From: Roseovarius sp. S88
Lineage (GTDB): Bacteria > Pseudomonadota > Alphaproteobacteria > Rhodobacterales > Rhodobacteraceae
NCBI RefSeq assembly: GCF_037023735.1
Contig: NZ_CP146069.1
Location: forward strand, 599,501-663,500
Length of the DNA stretch: 64,000 nt
Reading direction: 5' to 3'
Every line of letters starts with the position of its first letter. The first letter of the stretch is position 1. This document shows positions 53,154-62,645 of the stretch, one piece after another. The notes below the pieces were generated by a model. The model had not been told where the DNA came from. It saw only the letters and a list, made by a program, of their open reading frames with translations, and ran no database searches. The position numbers and the translations under genes were made by a program.

Positions 53154-54197
53154 TCACCCCTCACTTTGCCAAAGCCACGCGCCATCCTCTCGCAGGTGGC
53201 GGCTTATGTCTCCAGCCTGATGCAGATGATTGAGATGCGCAACCGCTTCGACAAGGGCCAATCCATAAGTGCCGGGATCAATTTTTCGTTTGAACAAGGG
53301 CGCAAAGCATTCAGCGGCGGTCTTTGGCGTGTCCAGATGTGTTCTCAGACGATCAAGCGCGCCGTGATGGTTGTCGATCAATTGCCGCATGCGAACAGGT
53401 AGGCCAGTGAATGGGAGCTTGTGTCCCGACAAAACCATATGATCCTCTCGCGCAAGCGCCGCCAGCCGCCCGCAAGCCTCAAGCCAATCCGCCACCGGAT
53501 CTGCGTCCGGCTCGGTCGGATAGACGCCGATATTCGGGCTGATCGAGGAAATGATCTGATCCCCGGCCACCACCAGATCGTCATTGCGGCTCCAGAGCGT
53601 CAGGTGTTCGGGCGCATGCCCATTGCCAATATGCACATCCCAGTCGCGTCCGCCCATATGCAGGACATCGCCCTGTTTGACGCGCGTGTACCCCACAGGA
53701 ATTGGCGCACAGATATCGCCAAAGTTATACGGCCTGTCATTCTTGCGCGCTTCATAGGTTTCCGGATCCATCCCGGAGCGTCGCCAGAATTGCAGGGCCT
53801 GAGGGGTGGGCCGCTCTTCGACATCCAAAATCAGCATCCGTGCCATCAGATACGCCGTGCGCGTCATGACAAGTTCGGCTCCGAACCGCTCCATCAGCAT
53901 GCCGGCCATACCGATATGATCCGGATGGTGATGTGTCAGAACCACCCTCGACACAGGCTTACCGTTGAGCGGCTCTGACAGAATGCCCTCCCACAAAGCC
54001 TGCGACCGCTTGGAGCGAATGCCGGTATCCACGATGGTCCAGCTCTCACCCTCGTCAAAGGCGTAGATATTCACATGATCAAGCGCCATCGGCAGTGGCA
54101 GGCGAATCCAGAGCACCCCGGGCGCGACTTCAATCGCCTCACCATGCTCCGGTGGGCTGTCCCATGGGGTTCGGATCTTGCCGCTGGTGTCTGCCAT
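53154..54197 (-). CDS. MBL-fold metallo-hydrolase
   Basis: A 347-residue metallo-beta-lactamase-fold protein with the metal motif THHHPDHIG (about residues 88-96), a later GNGHAPEH histidine and AGDQII aspartate segments, followed by a winged-helix-like C-terminal domain. It is likely a thioesterase, glyoxalase II-like or lactonase-type hydrolase. The gene begins one base inside the stop of the acyl-CoA dehydrogenase gene (TGATG), so the two are co-translated and may act on the same CoA- or thioester-linked compound. Confidence 0.88.
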   Translation of the reverse strand: MADTSGKIRTPWDSPPEHGEAIEVAPGVLWIRLPLPMALDHVNIYAFDEGESWTIVDTGIRSKRSQALWEGILSEPLNGKPVSRVVLTHHHPDHIGMAGMLMERFGAELVMTRTAYLMARMLILDVEERPTPQALQFWRRSGMDPETYEARKNDRPYNFGDICAPIPVGYTRVKQGDVLHMGGRDWDVHIGNGHAPEHLTLWSRNDDLVVAGDQIISSISPNIGVYPTEPDADPVADWLEACGRLAALAREDHMVLSGHKLPFTGLPVRMRQLIDNHHGALDRLRTHLDTPKTAAECFAPLFKRKIDPGTYGLALVEAVAHLNHLHQAGDISRHLREDGAWLWQSEG

Positions 54198-55915
54198 CAG
54201 GCGGCAAAGTCTTCTTGGCTGAGGGCATAAAGCGTGTCCGCACCTGCTGTCGCCTGTGCCAGAAGGCCATGTGTCTCAGGCAAAAGTTGAGCGATGTAAA
54301 ACTGCGCCAGGCTTGCCCGTGGCCCTTTGCCCTCTGTCGCCATCGCCGCAGTCAGATGAAAGTGCCCTCCAAGCACACGACCAAACGCGCGCAAGAAGGG
54401 CAGAGCCCCTGCAAAGCGCGCATTCATATCCGTCTGTGCGACCATCCATTCCGTAGCTTCACGCAGGCTCTCGGTGGCTTGCCACACCGGTTCGGCCAAC
54501 TCCGGCAGGCTGTGCCGCGCCGCCTCGGCCCGTTCCTCGATCTCATCGAGGATCGCGTAGGCGGCTTCGCCGCCATCGGCCAGCTTACGACCAGTCAGAT
54601 CCATCGCCTGTATCCCATTGGTGCCTTCGTAAATCGCCGTGACCCGCACATCGCGCAAATACTGCGCTGCACCGGTTTCCTCGACATAGCCCATCCCGCC
54701 ATGCACTTGCACGCCGATATTGCACATGGCGATGCCTGTCTCAGTGCCAAACGCCTTGGCAATGGGTGTCAGGAATGCGGCCCGCGCCCGCCATTCATCG
54801 GCACCTGTTGCTGTTTCCATGTCAATCGCCGCAGCCAGAGACAGGGAAATCGCGCGTGCCGCGAAAATCTCGGCTTTCATCGTCGTTAGCATCCGGCGCA
54901 CATCGGCATGATCGAAAATCGTGCCGGTCGGATTGGGCGCGAGGCTTCGGCCTTGGGCCCTGTCCGTGGCATAGCCTATCGCGTGCTGCATCGCGCCCTC
55001 TGCCGCCGCAATGCCCTGTAAGCTCACGCCTAGGCGCGCGTTGTTCATCATTGTGAACATGGCGCGCATGCCGTCATGTTCCTCACCCACAAGCCATCCG
55101 GTGGCTCCGTCATACTGCATCACAGCGGTGGGGCTGCCGTGCAGGCCCAGCTTGTGCTCAAGGCTGACCACTTTCAGATCGTTTGCCTTGCCCGGAGCGC
55201 CCTGCGCATCGGGAATGAATTTCGGCACCAGAAAGAGACTGATCCCCTTGGTCCCCGGCCCTGCATCCGGCAAGCGCGCCAGAACCAGGTGACAGACATT
55301 CTCGGTGAAATCATTGTCGCCCCAGCTGATGAAAATCTTTTGACCCTTGATCGCATACGTCCCGTCACCGTTGGGTTCAGCCTTACTACGCAGGGATCCC
55401 ACATCACTCCCCGCATGCGCCTCGGTCAGGTTCATCGTCCCCGACCACGCGCCGCTCACCAGTTTGGGCAGGTAAATCGCCTTGATCTCATCGCTGGCGT
55501 GATGTTCCAGCGCCTCGATCTGACCTTGGGTCATCAACGGGCTGACCTGAAGGCTGAGGCACGCACTGCCCATCATCTCGTTCACTGCCGAGGTCACAGT
55601 CATGGGCAAGCCCATACCCCCATGCTCGGGACTGGCCGCGATGGACACCCATCCGCCCTCGGCCACTGCTTGATACCCTTCGGCAAACCCGGGGCTTGTG
55701 CGCACCACGCCATTCTCAAGCCGCGCAGGATGCAAATCACCCGCCCGCTGTAATGGGGCCAGTACTTCTTCGCTTAGCTTCGCCGCCTCGGCCAAAATGG
55801 CTTGAACCACATCTTCCGTTGCATCGGCAAACCGTTCCGTGCTGGCAATCTGTTTCAAACCAACCACGTGATCGAACAAGAACTGAAAATCTGTGACAGG
55901 GGCGCGATACGGCAT
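54197..55915 (-). CDS. Acyl-CoA dehydrogenase (DmdC-like)
   Basis: A 572-residue FAD-dependent acyl-CoA dehydrogenase with the longer N- and C-terminal extensions seen in 3-methylmercaptopropionyl-CoA dehydrogenase (DmdC) and similar enzymes. Visible: GGMGLPMTV near residue 98, the MNLTEAHAGSDVGSLRS and GTYAIKGQKIFISWGDND blocks of the flavin domain, and VHGGMGYVEETGAAQYLRDVR near the end of the core. The start at 55915 has CAGGAGA upstream. DmdC would oxidise MMPA-CoA from DMSP; other dmd genes are absent from this window, so the substrate is uncertain. Confidence 0.87.
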   Translation of the reverse strand: MPYRAPVTDFQFLFDHVVGLKQIASTERFADATEDVVQAILAEAAKLSEEVLAPLQRAGDLHPARLENGVVRTSPGFAEGYQAVAEGGWVSIAASPEHGGMGLPMTVTSAVNEMMGSACLSLQVSPLMTQGQIEALEHHASDEIKAIYLPKLVSGAWSGTMNLTEAHAGSDVGSLRSKAEPNGDGTYAIKGQKIFISWGDNDFTENVCHLVLARLPDAGPGTKGISLFLVPKFIPDAQGAPGKANDLKVVSLEHKLGLHGSPTAVMQYDGATGWLVGEEHDGMRAMFTMMNNARLGVSLQGIAAAEGAMQHAIGYATDRAQGRSLAPNPTGTIFDHADVRRMLTTMKAEIFAARAISLSLAAAIDMETATGADEWRARAAFLTPIAKAFGTETGIAMCNIGVQVHGGMGYVEETGAAQYLRDVRVTAIYEGTNGIQAMDLTGRKLADGGEAAYAILDEIEERAEAARHSLPELAEPVWQATESLREATEWMVAQTDMNARFAGALPFLRAFGRVLGGHFHLTAAMATEGKGPRASLAQFYIAQLLPETHGLLAQATAGADTLYALSQEDFAA

Positions 55916-56049
55916 GTCTGTCTCCTGAATGTGCCAGAGCTGAGGCGCTTGGAAAAATGAGCCCGCTTCTGTATCTGTGTGAGTCTCAATGATTGTCACA
56001 GTATTGCAAGCATCTGGACCGGCAACAAAAACGCGGCGTCAAACTTCTT

Positions 56050-57000
56050 ATGTCTTCGTCTCTGGAAATTCTGCCCGCCGATGATCAGGGCCTTTCCCGC
56101 GCGGCGGAAATCCTGCGCGCAGGCAGGCTTGTCGCCTTTCCCACCGAGACGGTCTATGGCCTTGGCGCTGATGCGCGAAACGATCATGCTGTGGCGCGGA
56201 TTTTTGACGCCAAAGGCAGGCCGCGGTTCAATCCGCTGATCGTGCACGTGCAGGGTACCGAGGCCGCGAAGAGATTTGTTGAATGGTCTGACACAGCAGA
56301 TCGCTTGGCATCTGCGTTCTGGCCTGGCCCGATGACCTTGGTCTTGCCGTTGCGCGCAGGGACCGGCCTGTCGCCTCTGGTCACGGCCGAGCTGCCCACA
56401 CTGGCCATTCGTGTGCCCGCGCACCCGGTGGGGCAATCGTTGCTGCGCGCCTTCAAAGGTCCGGTTGCGGCGCCATCGGCCAACCCGTCCGGGCGGATCA
56501 GCCCAACAAGCGCAGATCATGTGATCGCCGGGTTGGAGCACAAGATCGACGCAGTGGTAGATGGCGGCACCTGTGATGTCGGGCTGGAATCTACTATTCT
56601 CGGTTTGAGCGGTAACCCCAGACTTCTGCGTCCGGGCGGGCTTCCATCAGAAGCCATCGAGGCTGCGATTGGTCGGCCCCTTGTGCAACATTCCGAGACG
56701 GATAGCATCAGTGCGCCGGGCCAGCTTGCCTCGCATTATGCACCGGGCGCCAAGGTGCGTTTGAACGCAGAGGCGGCTCAGGAAGGCGAAGTTTTGTTAG
56801 GGTTTGGCAAAGTCACCTGTGACCTCAACCTGTCCGAGGCGGGAGACTTGATCGAAGCGGCGGCAAATCTCTTTGGTCATCTACACCGGCTCGATGCTTT
56901 GGAGGCCAAAACCATAGCCGTCTCGCCCATTCCTGAACATGGGATCGGTCTTGCCATCAACGACAGGCTCCGCCGCGCAGCAGCCCCGCGCGACGTGTGA
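56050..57000 (+). CDS. L-threonylcarbamoyladenylate synthase (Sua5/YrdC/YwlC)
   Basis: A 316-residue Sua5-type enzyme making threonylcarbamoyl-AMP for the t6A37 tRNA modification. YrdC domain features: AFPTETVYGLGADARND (residues 29-45), KGRPRFNPLIVHV, SANPSGRISPTSA, and a second, C-terminal Sua5 domain. The C-terminal SAPGQLASHYAPGAKVRL is the Sua5 linker motif. ATG 56050 is used; an upstream frame to 55993 overlaps the divergent dehydrogenase promoter. Gene is divergent from the acyl-CoA dehydrogenase. Confidence 0.93.
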   Translation: MSSSLEILPADDQGLSRAAEILRAGRLVAFPTETVYGLGADARNDHAVARIFDAKGRPRFNPLIVHVQGTEAAKRFVEWSDTADRLASAFWPGPMTLVLPLRAGTGLSPLVTAELPTLAIRVPAHPVGQSLLRAFKGPVAAPSANPSGRISPTSADHVIAGLEHKIDAVVDGGTCDVGLESTILGLSGNPRLLRPGGLPSEAIEAAIGRPLVQHSETDSISAPGQLASHYAPGAKVRLNAEAAQEGEVLLGFGKVTCDLNLSEAGDLIEAAANLFGHLHRLDALEAKTIAVSPIPEHGIGLAINDRLRRAAAPRDV

Positions 57001-57015
57001 TTTTCCGAAGTCTGG

Positions 57016-57543
57016 CTACTGACAGCGCTTCTCGGCTTCGTCCAAAGCAGCGGTAAAGCCCAACAGCGAGAACGTGTCCTTGGTGATGGTCCCACGCCCC
57101 GAGCGTGCCGTCAGAACCGCGTTGGTCCCGCGCTGCATCGCCGCAATGATCTTGGCATCATCCGACGTACTCGCAGGCCACGCCCATTCCCCTTCGGTGA
57201 ACATCTCAAATTCCTGTCCGCCAATATTGACGTTCACGGTCGAGCCACCCGCAAAAGGATACCCCCCGGTGAATGTCACCTGACCCTTCACACCCGCGCC
57301 GGGGCGGAAAAAGGTCATGAACAGAATATCACCGCGCCGCACAGCCACCACGCGGCCATCCTTGGTGTTCACGGTTTCGGTCGGCGACGACACCGCCCAG
57401 CATTCTTTCGGATCCGCATCCTCAAAAACGCTCCACGCGGTCTTGGCCGCCACCTGATTTGTGCTTTCTTCTTGTGCTGAAACACCCGTCGCCGTGAGCG
57501 CAGCACATGCCACAGCCATACCGATTGCTTTCAGTGATCCCAT
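57016..57543 (-). CDS. Invasion-associated locus B (IalB)-like periplasmic protein
   Basis: A 175-residue exported protein with signal peptide (MGSLKAIGMAVACAALTATG, then VSAQE) and an IalB-like domain: KTAWSVFEDADPKECWAVSSP and the later DDAKIIAAMQRGTNAVLTARS. IalB-family proteins are periplasmic and of unclear role; the name comes from Bartonella. The start at 57543 has GGAGG upstream and is preferred over 57558. It is convergent with the Sua5 gene, separated by 15 bases. Confidence 0.83.
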   Translation of the reverse strand: MGSLKAIGMAVACAALTATGVSAQEESTNQVAAKTAWSVFEDADPKECWAVSSPTETVNTKDGRVVAVRRGDILFMTFFRPGAGVKGQVTFTGGYPFAGGSTVNVNIGGQEFEMFTEGEWAWPASTSDDAKIIAAMQRGTNAVLTARSGRGTITKDTFSLLGFTAALDEAEKRCQ

Positions 57544-57722
57544 TTGAGCAGCCTCCAAGCTGTTCCTAGCCTCAATTTTCCCAAGCCAACTGCATTCCTT
57601 GTCGGAAATCTTATAAAATTGGCCAATTCAGTCTCGACATTGCAATAATAGCCTGAAACACGCGAGACATAAAAGGACCAATTGGCAAAATTTCGCGTGA
57701 GCAACAGAGCCTGAGACAGACG

Positions 57723-58721
57723 ATGAGTACCCCAGTTCCCCTGACAGAAATCTGGCGCGGACAGATTATTGAAAGCCTGCATTACGGACATGCTCTGATT
57801 TGTGACGAAAAAGGTGAGATCGTCGAGTGCTGGGGTGACCCCGATGCGGTGGTCTATCCGCGCAGCTCGGCCAAGATGATCCAGGCCTTGCCGCTGATTG
57901 AAAGCGGCGCGGCGGATGCTTTTGGACTCACCACTGAACACCTTGCGCTGGCCTGCGCCTCGCATCAGGGCGCGGCGGTTCACACGGACCGTGTTCGTGA
58001 CTGGATCACGGGGTTGGGCTACATTGACAATGACTTCCGCTGCGGCCCCCAGATGCCGCAGGATCGTGCTGCGTTTAACGAGTTGATCAAAACCGATGGA
58101 TCTCCCTGTCAGGTTCATAACAACTGCTCTGGCAAGCATGCAGGGTTCATGACCGTGTCCAAGCATCTGGGGGGCGGGGCAGACTACATCGACCCGGACC
58201 ACCCAGCGCAGAAAGCCTGTTTCGCGGCATTCGAGGAGGTCACAGGCGAACCAAGCCCAGGATTTGCACCCGATGGCTGTTCTGCCCCCAATTCGATCAC
58301 CACGATGCGCGGCATGGGCCGGGCCATGGGGTGGTTTGCAAGCGCGGTTGAGGGCAAAGACTCGCGCCACACAGCGGCGGTGCGGCTTGTACAGGCGATG
58401 ATTGAACACCCGCTTCTGGTGGCGGGCGAAAAACGCGCCTGCACCGAATTGATGCGCGCCTGTTCAGAGCCTGTGGCGCTCAAGACCGGGGCAGAGGGGT
58501 ATTTTGTAGCCATTGCCCCGACCCGCAAGCGTGGGATTGCATTGAAAATCACAGATGGGTCTACCCGCGCAGCTAACTGCACGATTGCTGCGCTTTTGGT
58601 GCGGATTGGGGTGCTCGACCCCGAGCATCCATCTTCCAGGCGTTTTATGAACGCGCCCATCCGCAATCGTCGAAAAATCGAGATAGGCCAGATCAAACCG
58701 GTCGATGCCTTGCTGTCCTGA
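57723..58721 (+). CDS. Asparaginase (R. etli AII/ReAV-type)
   Basis: A 332-residue PF06089 asparaginase, the class represented by Rhizobium etli inducible asparaginase, unrelated to E. coli AnsA/B. Active-site residues of that class are at the same positions here: S48, K51, S80, C135 and K138, with a zinc-type C186 (DGCSAPN). Hydrolyses L-asparagine to aspartate and ammonia. The ATG at 57723 follows GAGACAGACG. The gene is divergent from IalB across a 179-base gap containing AATTGGCCAATT and CCAATTGG palindromes. Confidence 0.9.
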   Translation: MSTPVPLTEIWRGQIIESLHYGHALICDEKGEIVECWGDPDAVVYPRSSAKMIQALPLIESGAADAFGLTTEHLALACASHQGAAVHTDRVRDWITGLGYIDNDFRCGPQMPQDRAAFNELIKTDGSPCQVHNNCSGKHAGFMTVSKHLGGGADYIDPDHPAQKACFAAFEEVTGEPSPGFAPDGCSAPNSITTMRGMGRAMGWFASAVEGKDSRHTAAVRLVQAMIEHPLLVAGEKRACTELMRACSEPVALKTGAEGYFVAIAPTRKRGIALKITDGSTRAANCTIAALLVRIGVLDPEHPSSRRFMNAPIRNRRKIEIGQIKPVDALLS

Positions 58722-58997
58722 GCCTTTTCGGCAGAGCTTCGCTGACACCAAGCTCACCATCGTTTCTACAGCTTTTCGCCGATCCCCCTGAGTACCCTGC
58801 GCTGCTTTCCGCGCGTGGGCATAGACCTGCCTTCACCCGGCAATCCCCTGCTGATTCTGATCCGCGCCCTGAGCCTTTTTTCGCGAAAATCATGGCCATT
58901 CCCGCGACCCTCTAACCAACCGCAAAGCGCATCTCCATGTTGAGGGTCCGACGGCAAGACGCCCCGGACACCTGAACCCAACAAAGGGAAAGTCGAA

Positions 58998-59225
58998 ATG
59001 ACTAAGGAACTGAAAGTCACACTGTTTGCACTTGTCATGAGCGTGCCTGCCATTGCGCTGGCCATGGATGCCGATGGAGATGGTATGGTTTCACCTGACG
59101 AATTCCAGGCAGTTATGCCGGATGCGCCTGAGGGCACGTTTGAAACGCTTGACGCAGATGGCGATGGCCTTCTGAGCGAAGCAGAAGTTCAAGCGGGCAA
59201 AGAGGCAGGCATCCTGCCAGCATAA
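58998..59225 (+). CDS. Small secreted EF-hand protein
   Basis: A 75-residue protein with a signal peptide (residues 1-22) followed by two EF-hand loops: DADGDGMVSPDE (24-35) and DADGDGLLSEAE (52-63), both with the acidic residues needed for calcium. Probably a periplasmic Ca2+-binding protein. Start ATG 58998 is preceded by AAGGGAAA. The 276-base region between it and the asparaginase gene shows no other gene. Confidence 0.85.
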   Translation: MTKELKVTLFALVMSVPAIALAMDADGDGMVSPDEFQAVMPDAPEGTFETLDADGDGLLSEAEVQAGKEAGILPA

Positions 59226-59236
59226 CCCACCACTCC

Positions 59237-59278
59237 AAGGCGCGCATTTATCCAATCCCAAATCCTGATGCGCGCCTT
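59237..59278 (+). terminator. Hairpin after EF-hand gene
   Basis: AAGGCGCGCAT and ATGCGCGCCTT form a perfect 11-base stem with a 20-base loop, 12 bases beyond the EF-hand stop. No long T-run follows (only GTT), so it is a likely but not certain terminator or RNA 3' end. Confidence 0.55.
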
Positions 59279-59404
59279 GTTACGATCGTCGCGGTATGGC
59301 GGCTGAGGCCTGTTGCAAAACCAACCTCTTCCCCAGAATGGTTTCGCAGACCTAAGACCTCCCCGGCTTGCCCATACCGCGACTTTCCTGCATTCTCCCA
59401 CATG

Positions 59405-59550
59405 TTCTCAGGGCGGGGTGAAATTCCCCACCGGCGGTAACGGGCAATGTCCCGAAGCCCGCGAGCGCAACGGGTTTCTTCCCGAAACCCTTGGTCAGCA
59501 GATCTGGTGCAACTCCAGAGCCGACGGTCACAGTCCGGATGGAAGAGAAC
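59405..59550 (+). promoter_or_regulatory. FMN riboswitch (RFN element)
   Basis: The core RFN sequence is clear: TTCTCAGGGCGGGGTGAAAT near the 5' end, ACCGGCGGTAACGGGC, AGCCCGCGAGC, then GGTCAGCAGATCTGGTGCAA, CTCCAGAGCCGACGG and CAGTCCGGATGGAAGAGAAC at the 3' end. It lies directly upstream of ribH with an 82-base interval containing CTGTCG...CGACAG arms (59580-59617) near the AAGGAG, which could form the expression platform. FMN binding is expected to repress ribH. Confidence 0.93.
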
Positions 59551-59620
59551 GCCAGGTCTGGTCGCATCCTGCGCCCTTTCCTGTCGTGCTGCGCCTTGGG
59601 TGAACGTGTCGCGACAGTGA

Positions 59621-60070
<450 letters not shown>

Positions 60071-60409
60071 GAAAAGCCGTAGGGTGGGCAATTTTGCCCA
60101 CCTTACCCCGTTTTAGGCCCCAAAACGTTTCGCGCGCGAAACATTTTTCCCGAAATTTGCGAGATATTAGTAAATATTAACAATATCTTAAGCTGATTTT
60201 GCGCGAAACGTTTGAGGTTGCTGTAGGGCGGGGTTTCACCCCGCCAACCTATTCGGTGCACATGTGGCGGGGTGAAACCCCGCCCTACCGCAAACATCTC
60301 ACCTATGGCGCGGTCATTGGGTCATAAAAACCACTTTTTAACAATGCATTAACTTGTTTCGCACGCGAAACATTTGGTGGATGTAGGGTGGGTATTCTAC
60401 CCACCTTTC
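60071..60409. repeat. Repeat-rich gap with GTAGGG and GTTTCGC palindromes
   Basis: No gene is seen in this 339-base stretch. It holds: GTAGGGTGGGC...GCCCACCTTAC (60079-60106); a perfect 23-base inverted pair GTAGGGCGGGGTTTCACCCC (from 60223) and its complement ending in CCCTAC (60266-60288); a fourth element at 60383-60408; and three GTTTCGC-type motifs at 60127-60142 (perfect 16-base palindrome GTTTCGCGCGCGAAAC), 60201-60213 (partial, reversed) and 60355-60371 (GTTTCGCACGCGAAAC region). The remainder is AT-rich. Confidence 0.8.
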
Positions 60410-61102
60410 TCATCCCAAGTAATCCCGCAAAGCCCGCGGCGGGTTGTCCAAAAGAGCCATCGTCTCCCTTGGCGGCTGTGCCTCACCTTCTGCCACCAGA
60501 ATGCACTCCCCCGCAATCCGTCGCGCATCTTCTGGCGCGTGGCTGATCATCAAAAGCGTCGCACCGGTCTCTTCGCATAACTCCTGCACCAGATCGAGCA
60601 TCTCGGCACGCAAGGCCGGACCAAGCGCGGCGAACGGCTCATCCAGCAGCAGAAGGTCACGCCGTTGCACCAGCACCCGTGCCAAAGCTGCGCGGCTGCG
60701 TTGACCGCCAGAGAGTTCCGAGGGTTTGCGCGTGTCCATGCCGCTGAGACCAACCCTGTCCAGTGCCTGTTTGATCGCCTCTTGATCGGCAGAAGACAGA
60801 CGTAGCTTGGGACTTATCCCCAATCCTACATTCTGTGCCACACTGAGATGCGGAAAGAGATTATCCTCCTGAAAGAGCATTGTCAGGGGCCGTGATCCCG
60901 GGGGCGCATGAGAGATGTCTGTGCCTTTCCACGTGATCTTCCCGGTTGCAACGGGAAGGAACCCGGCGATTGCCTCAATCAAGGTCGATTTGCCTGCGCC
61001 GGAAGGACCGATGATGGCCACACGTGTACTCTCTTTGACCGACAGGTCTGCACTCAGCTCGAACGCGCCGTTGCGGATGATGCAGTCCTCAAGCTTCAAC
61101 AT
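60410..61102 (-). CDS. thiQ: Thiamine ABC transporter ATP-binding protein
   Basis: A 230-residue ATPase of the thiamine importer. Walker A GPSGAGKST near residue 33, Q-loop MLFQEDNLFPH, signature LSGGQRSRAALAR, Walker B LLLLDEPFAALGP and an H-loop ISHAPEDA are in order. The start at 61102 yields MLKLEDC; a longer frame from 61171 is not used. It overlaps thiP by 14 bases and ends the thiBPQ operon. Confidence 0.92.
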   Translation of the reverse strand: MLKLEDCIIRNGAFELSADLSVKESTRVAIIGPSGAGKSTLIEAIAGFLPVATGKITWKGTDISHAPPGSRPLTMLFQEDNLFPHLSVAQNVGLGISPKLRLSSADQEAIKQALDRVGLSGMDTRKPSELSGGQRSRAALARVLVQRRDLLLLDEPFAALGPALRAEMLDLVQELCEETGATLLMISHAPEDARRIAGECILVAEGEAQPPRETMALLDNPPRALRDYLG

Positions 61103-62645
61103 GTGCACGCCCGCCCCTGTCCAAAATCCAGAACGCCCCAAAGGATAGCAGCAGCAGCAAAAGCGCAGCACCTGCGGCCGTGTCCATCCGGTAAGCGCCC
61201 ATCAGGCGATACACCTGCAAGGGCAGGGTGGCCACATCCGGATCGGCAAAAAGCGTGATGACGCCGAGGTCTCCCATAGACAATGCGGCGGCCAGCCCGG
61301 CGGCAAAGCCGATTTGGGGCTTGAGCCGTGGCAAAAGCACATGGCGCAGGAAAGGCCAGCCCTGCATATCAAGTGACAGGGCAAGACGCCCCTGTCGCGC
61401 CACCACGTCTCGCGCGCGGGGCACCAGCACGCGCAGGGCAAAGGGCAGCACGGTGATGGCATTGACCAAGGCCGTGACCGGTAAAGCCCAGGTCAGCGGA
61501 TTGCCCCAGGGTCGGATGAGGATGAAGAGCCCGGTGCCGATGACAAGCGGTGAAGCGGCAAGACCCAGAATGCCAGCCAGTTCCAGCACCCCACCGCGCC
61601 CTTGCGCAATTGCGGCAGTCATTGGCAGGGCCATTGTGAGCAGGAGCAGCGTGCTTACGGACGCTACGAGGATGGATGTTAGCGCGGCGCTAAACACCTG
61701 TGGCGGCAAATCAAGCAATGTGGGCAAGCCGTTCAGTGCCATGGCCAGCATGGGCAACAACAGAAATCCCGCCGCCAGAGTGATCACAGTGCCATCGCCA
61801 TAGCGCGCCAGAGCCGCTTGCCCATCCCATCGCCGGACATGGCGGTCCAGCCCTGTGCCAAACCCGTCGCCCTTGGCCAGCCAGAGGGCCAGTGCCCCTG
61901 CCGCAATAGTTAACGCAAGCTGAACAACAGAGAGCAGCGCGGCGCGTCCGAGGTCGAAATCGAACCGGAAGGCCTGATAGATGGCCAGTTCAATTGTCGT
62001 GGCCTTTGGCCCGCCGCCCAATGTCAGGGCCACCGCAAAGCTGGTGAGGCAAATGGCAAAGATCACCGCCAGAATGCTGGGCACCACACGCATCAGCATG
62101 GGCAGTTCAATCAGCCGCACCATGGCCCAGCCATCCACGCCAAGCTGTGCCGCCAGACGAAACCGCTCGCCGGGAATTTCCTGCCAGCCTTGCAGGATGA
62201 GCCTCGTGGCCAGAGGCAGGTTGAAGAAGACATGGGCCAGAACCACACCGTGAAGCCCATAGATCTGAACTGGCGGCAGGCCGAAGAGTGCCAGAAATTC
62301 GCTCACCCAGCCCGCACGGCCAAATACGGCGATCAGGCCAAGGACCGCCACGATGACAGGCAGGATGAACGGCGCACCCAAGAGCGCGATGAGCAAGCGC
62401 CGTCCCTTGAATCGCCGTCGCGCCAAAGCGCGCGCCACCGGAATGGCAAGGGCAACGCTGAAGAAAGCAGACAACGTGGCCTGCAGGACGGTAAAGCGCA
62501 ACGCCGCCCAATCGGGTGCGCCCAAACCGCGCCCCGTCTCGGCGCGCAGGGCCACAGCCACCAGCGCACCAAAGATGATCGTCGCGACCACAGTCGCGAC
62601 GATCTTGCCGGGTGTGGCGCTTACTGGCTGAGCGCGGTCAGCCAT
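61089..62645 (-). CDS. thiP: Thiamine ABC transporter permease
   Basis: A 518-residue permease with two fused ABC permease halves and about twelve spans, the standard ThiP architecture. The two EAA-type coupling loops are visible near GWQEIPGERFRLAAQLGVDGW and DVVARQGRLALSLDMQGWP. Its start overlaps the thiB gene by 25 bases. Imports thiamine or its phosphates with ThiB and ThiQ. Confidence 0.92.
   Translation of the reverse strand: MADRAQPVSATPGKIVATVVATIIFGALVAVALRAETGRGLGAPDWAALRFTVLQATLSAFFSVALAIPVARALARRRFKGRRLLIALLGAPFILPVIVAVLGLIAVFGRAGWVSEFLALFGLPPVQIYGLHGVVLAHVFFNLPLATRLILQGWQEIPGERFRLAAQLGVDGWAMVRLIELPMLMRVVPSILAVIFAICLTSFAVALTLGGGPKATTIELAIYQAFRFDFDLGRAALLSVVQLALTIAAGALALWLAKGDGFGTGLDRHVRRWDGQAALARYGDGTVITLAAGFLLLPMLAMALNGLPTLLDLPPQVFSAALTSILVASVSTLLLLTMALPMTAAIAQGRGGVLELAGILGLAASPLVIGTGLFILIRPWGNPLTWALPVTALVNAITVLPFALRVLVPRARDVVARQGRLALSLDMQGWPFLRHVLLPRLKPQIGFAAGLAAALSMGDLGVITLFADPDVATLPLQVYRLMGAYRMDTAAGAALLLLLLSFGAFWILDRGGRAHVEA

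Noticed and set aside
58722..58997. 68-codon minus-strand frame and possible RNA between the asparaginase and EF-hand genes
   Set aside because: No ribosome binding site, odd composition and no family likeness; nothing else recognised in the gap.
60127..60142. Chromosomal parS site
   Set aside because: Arms match parS, but the centre has six bases instead of four, so the standard ParB site is not present.
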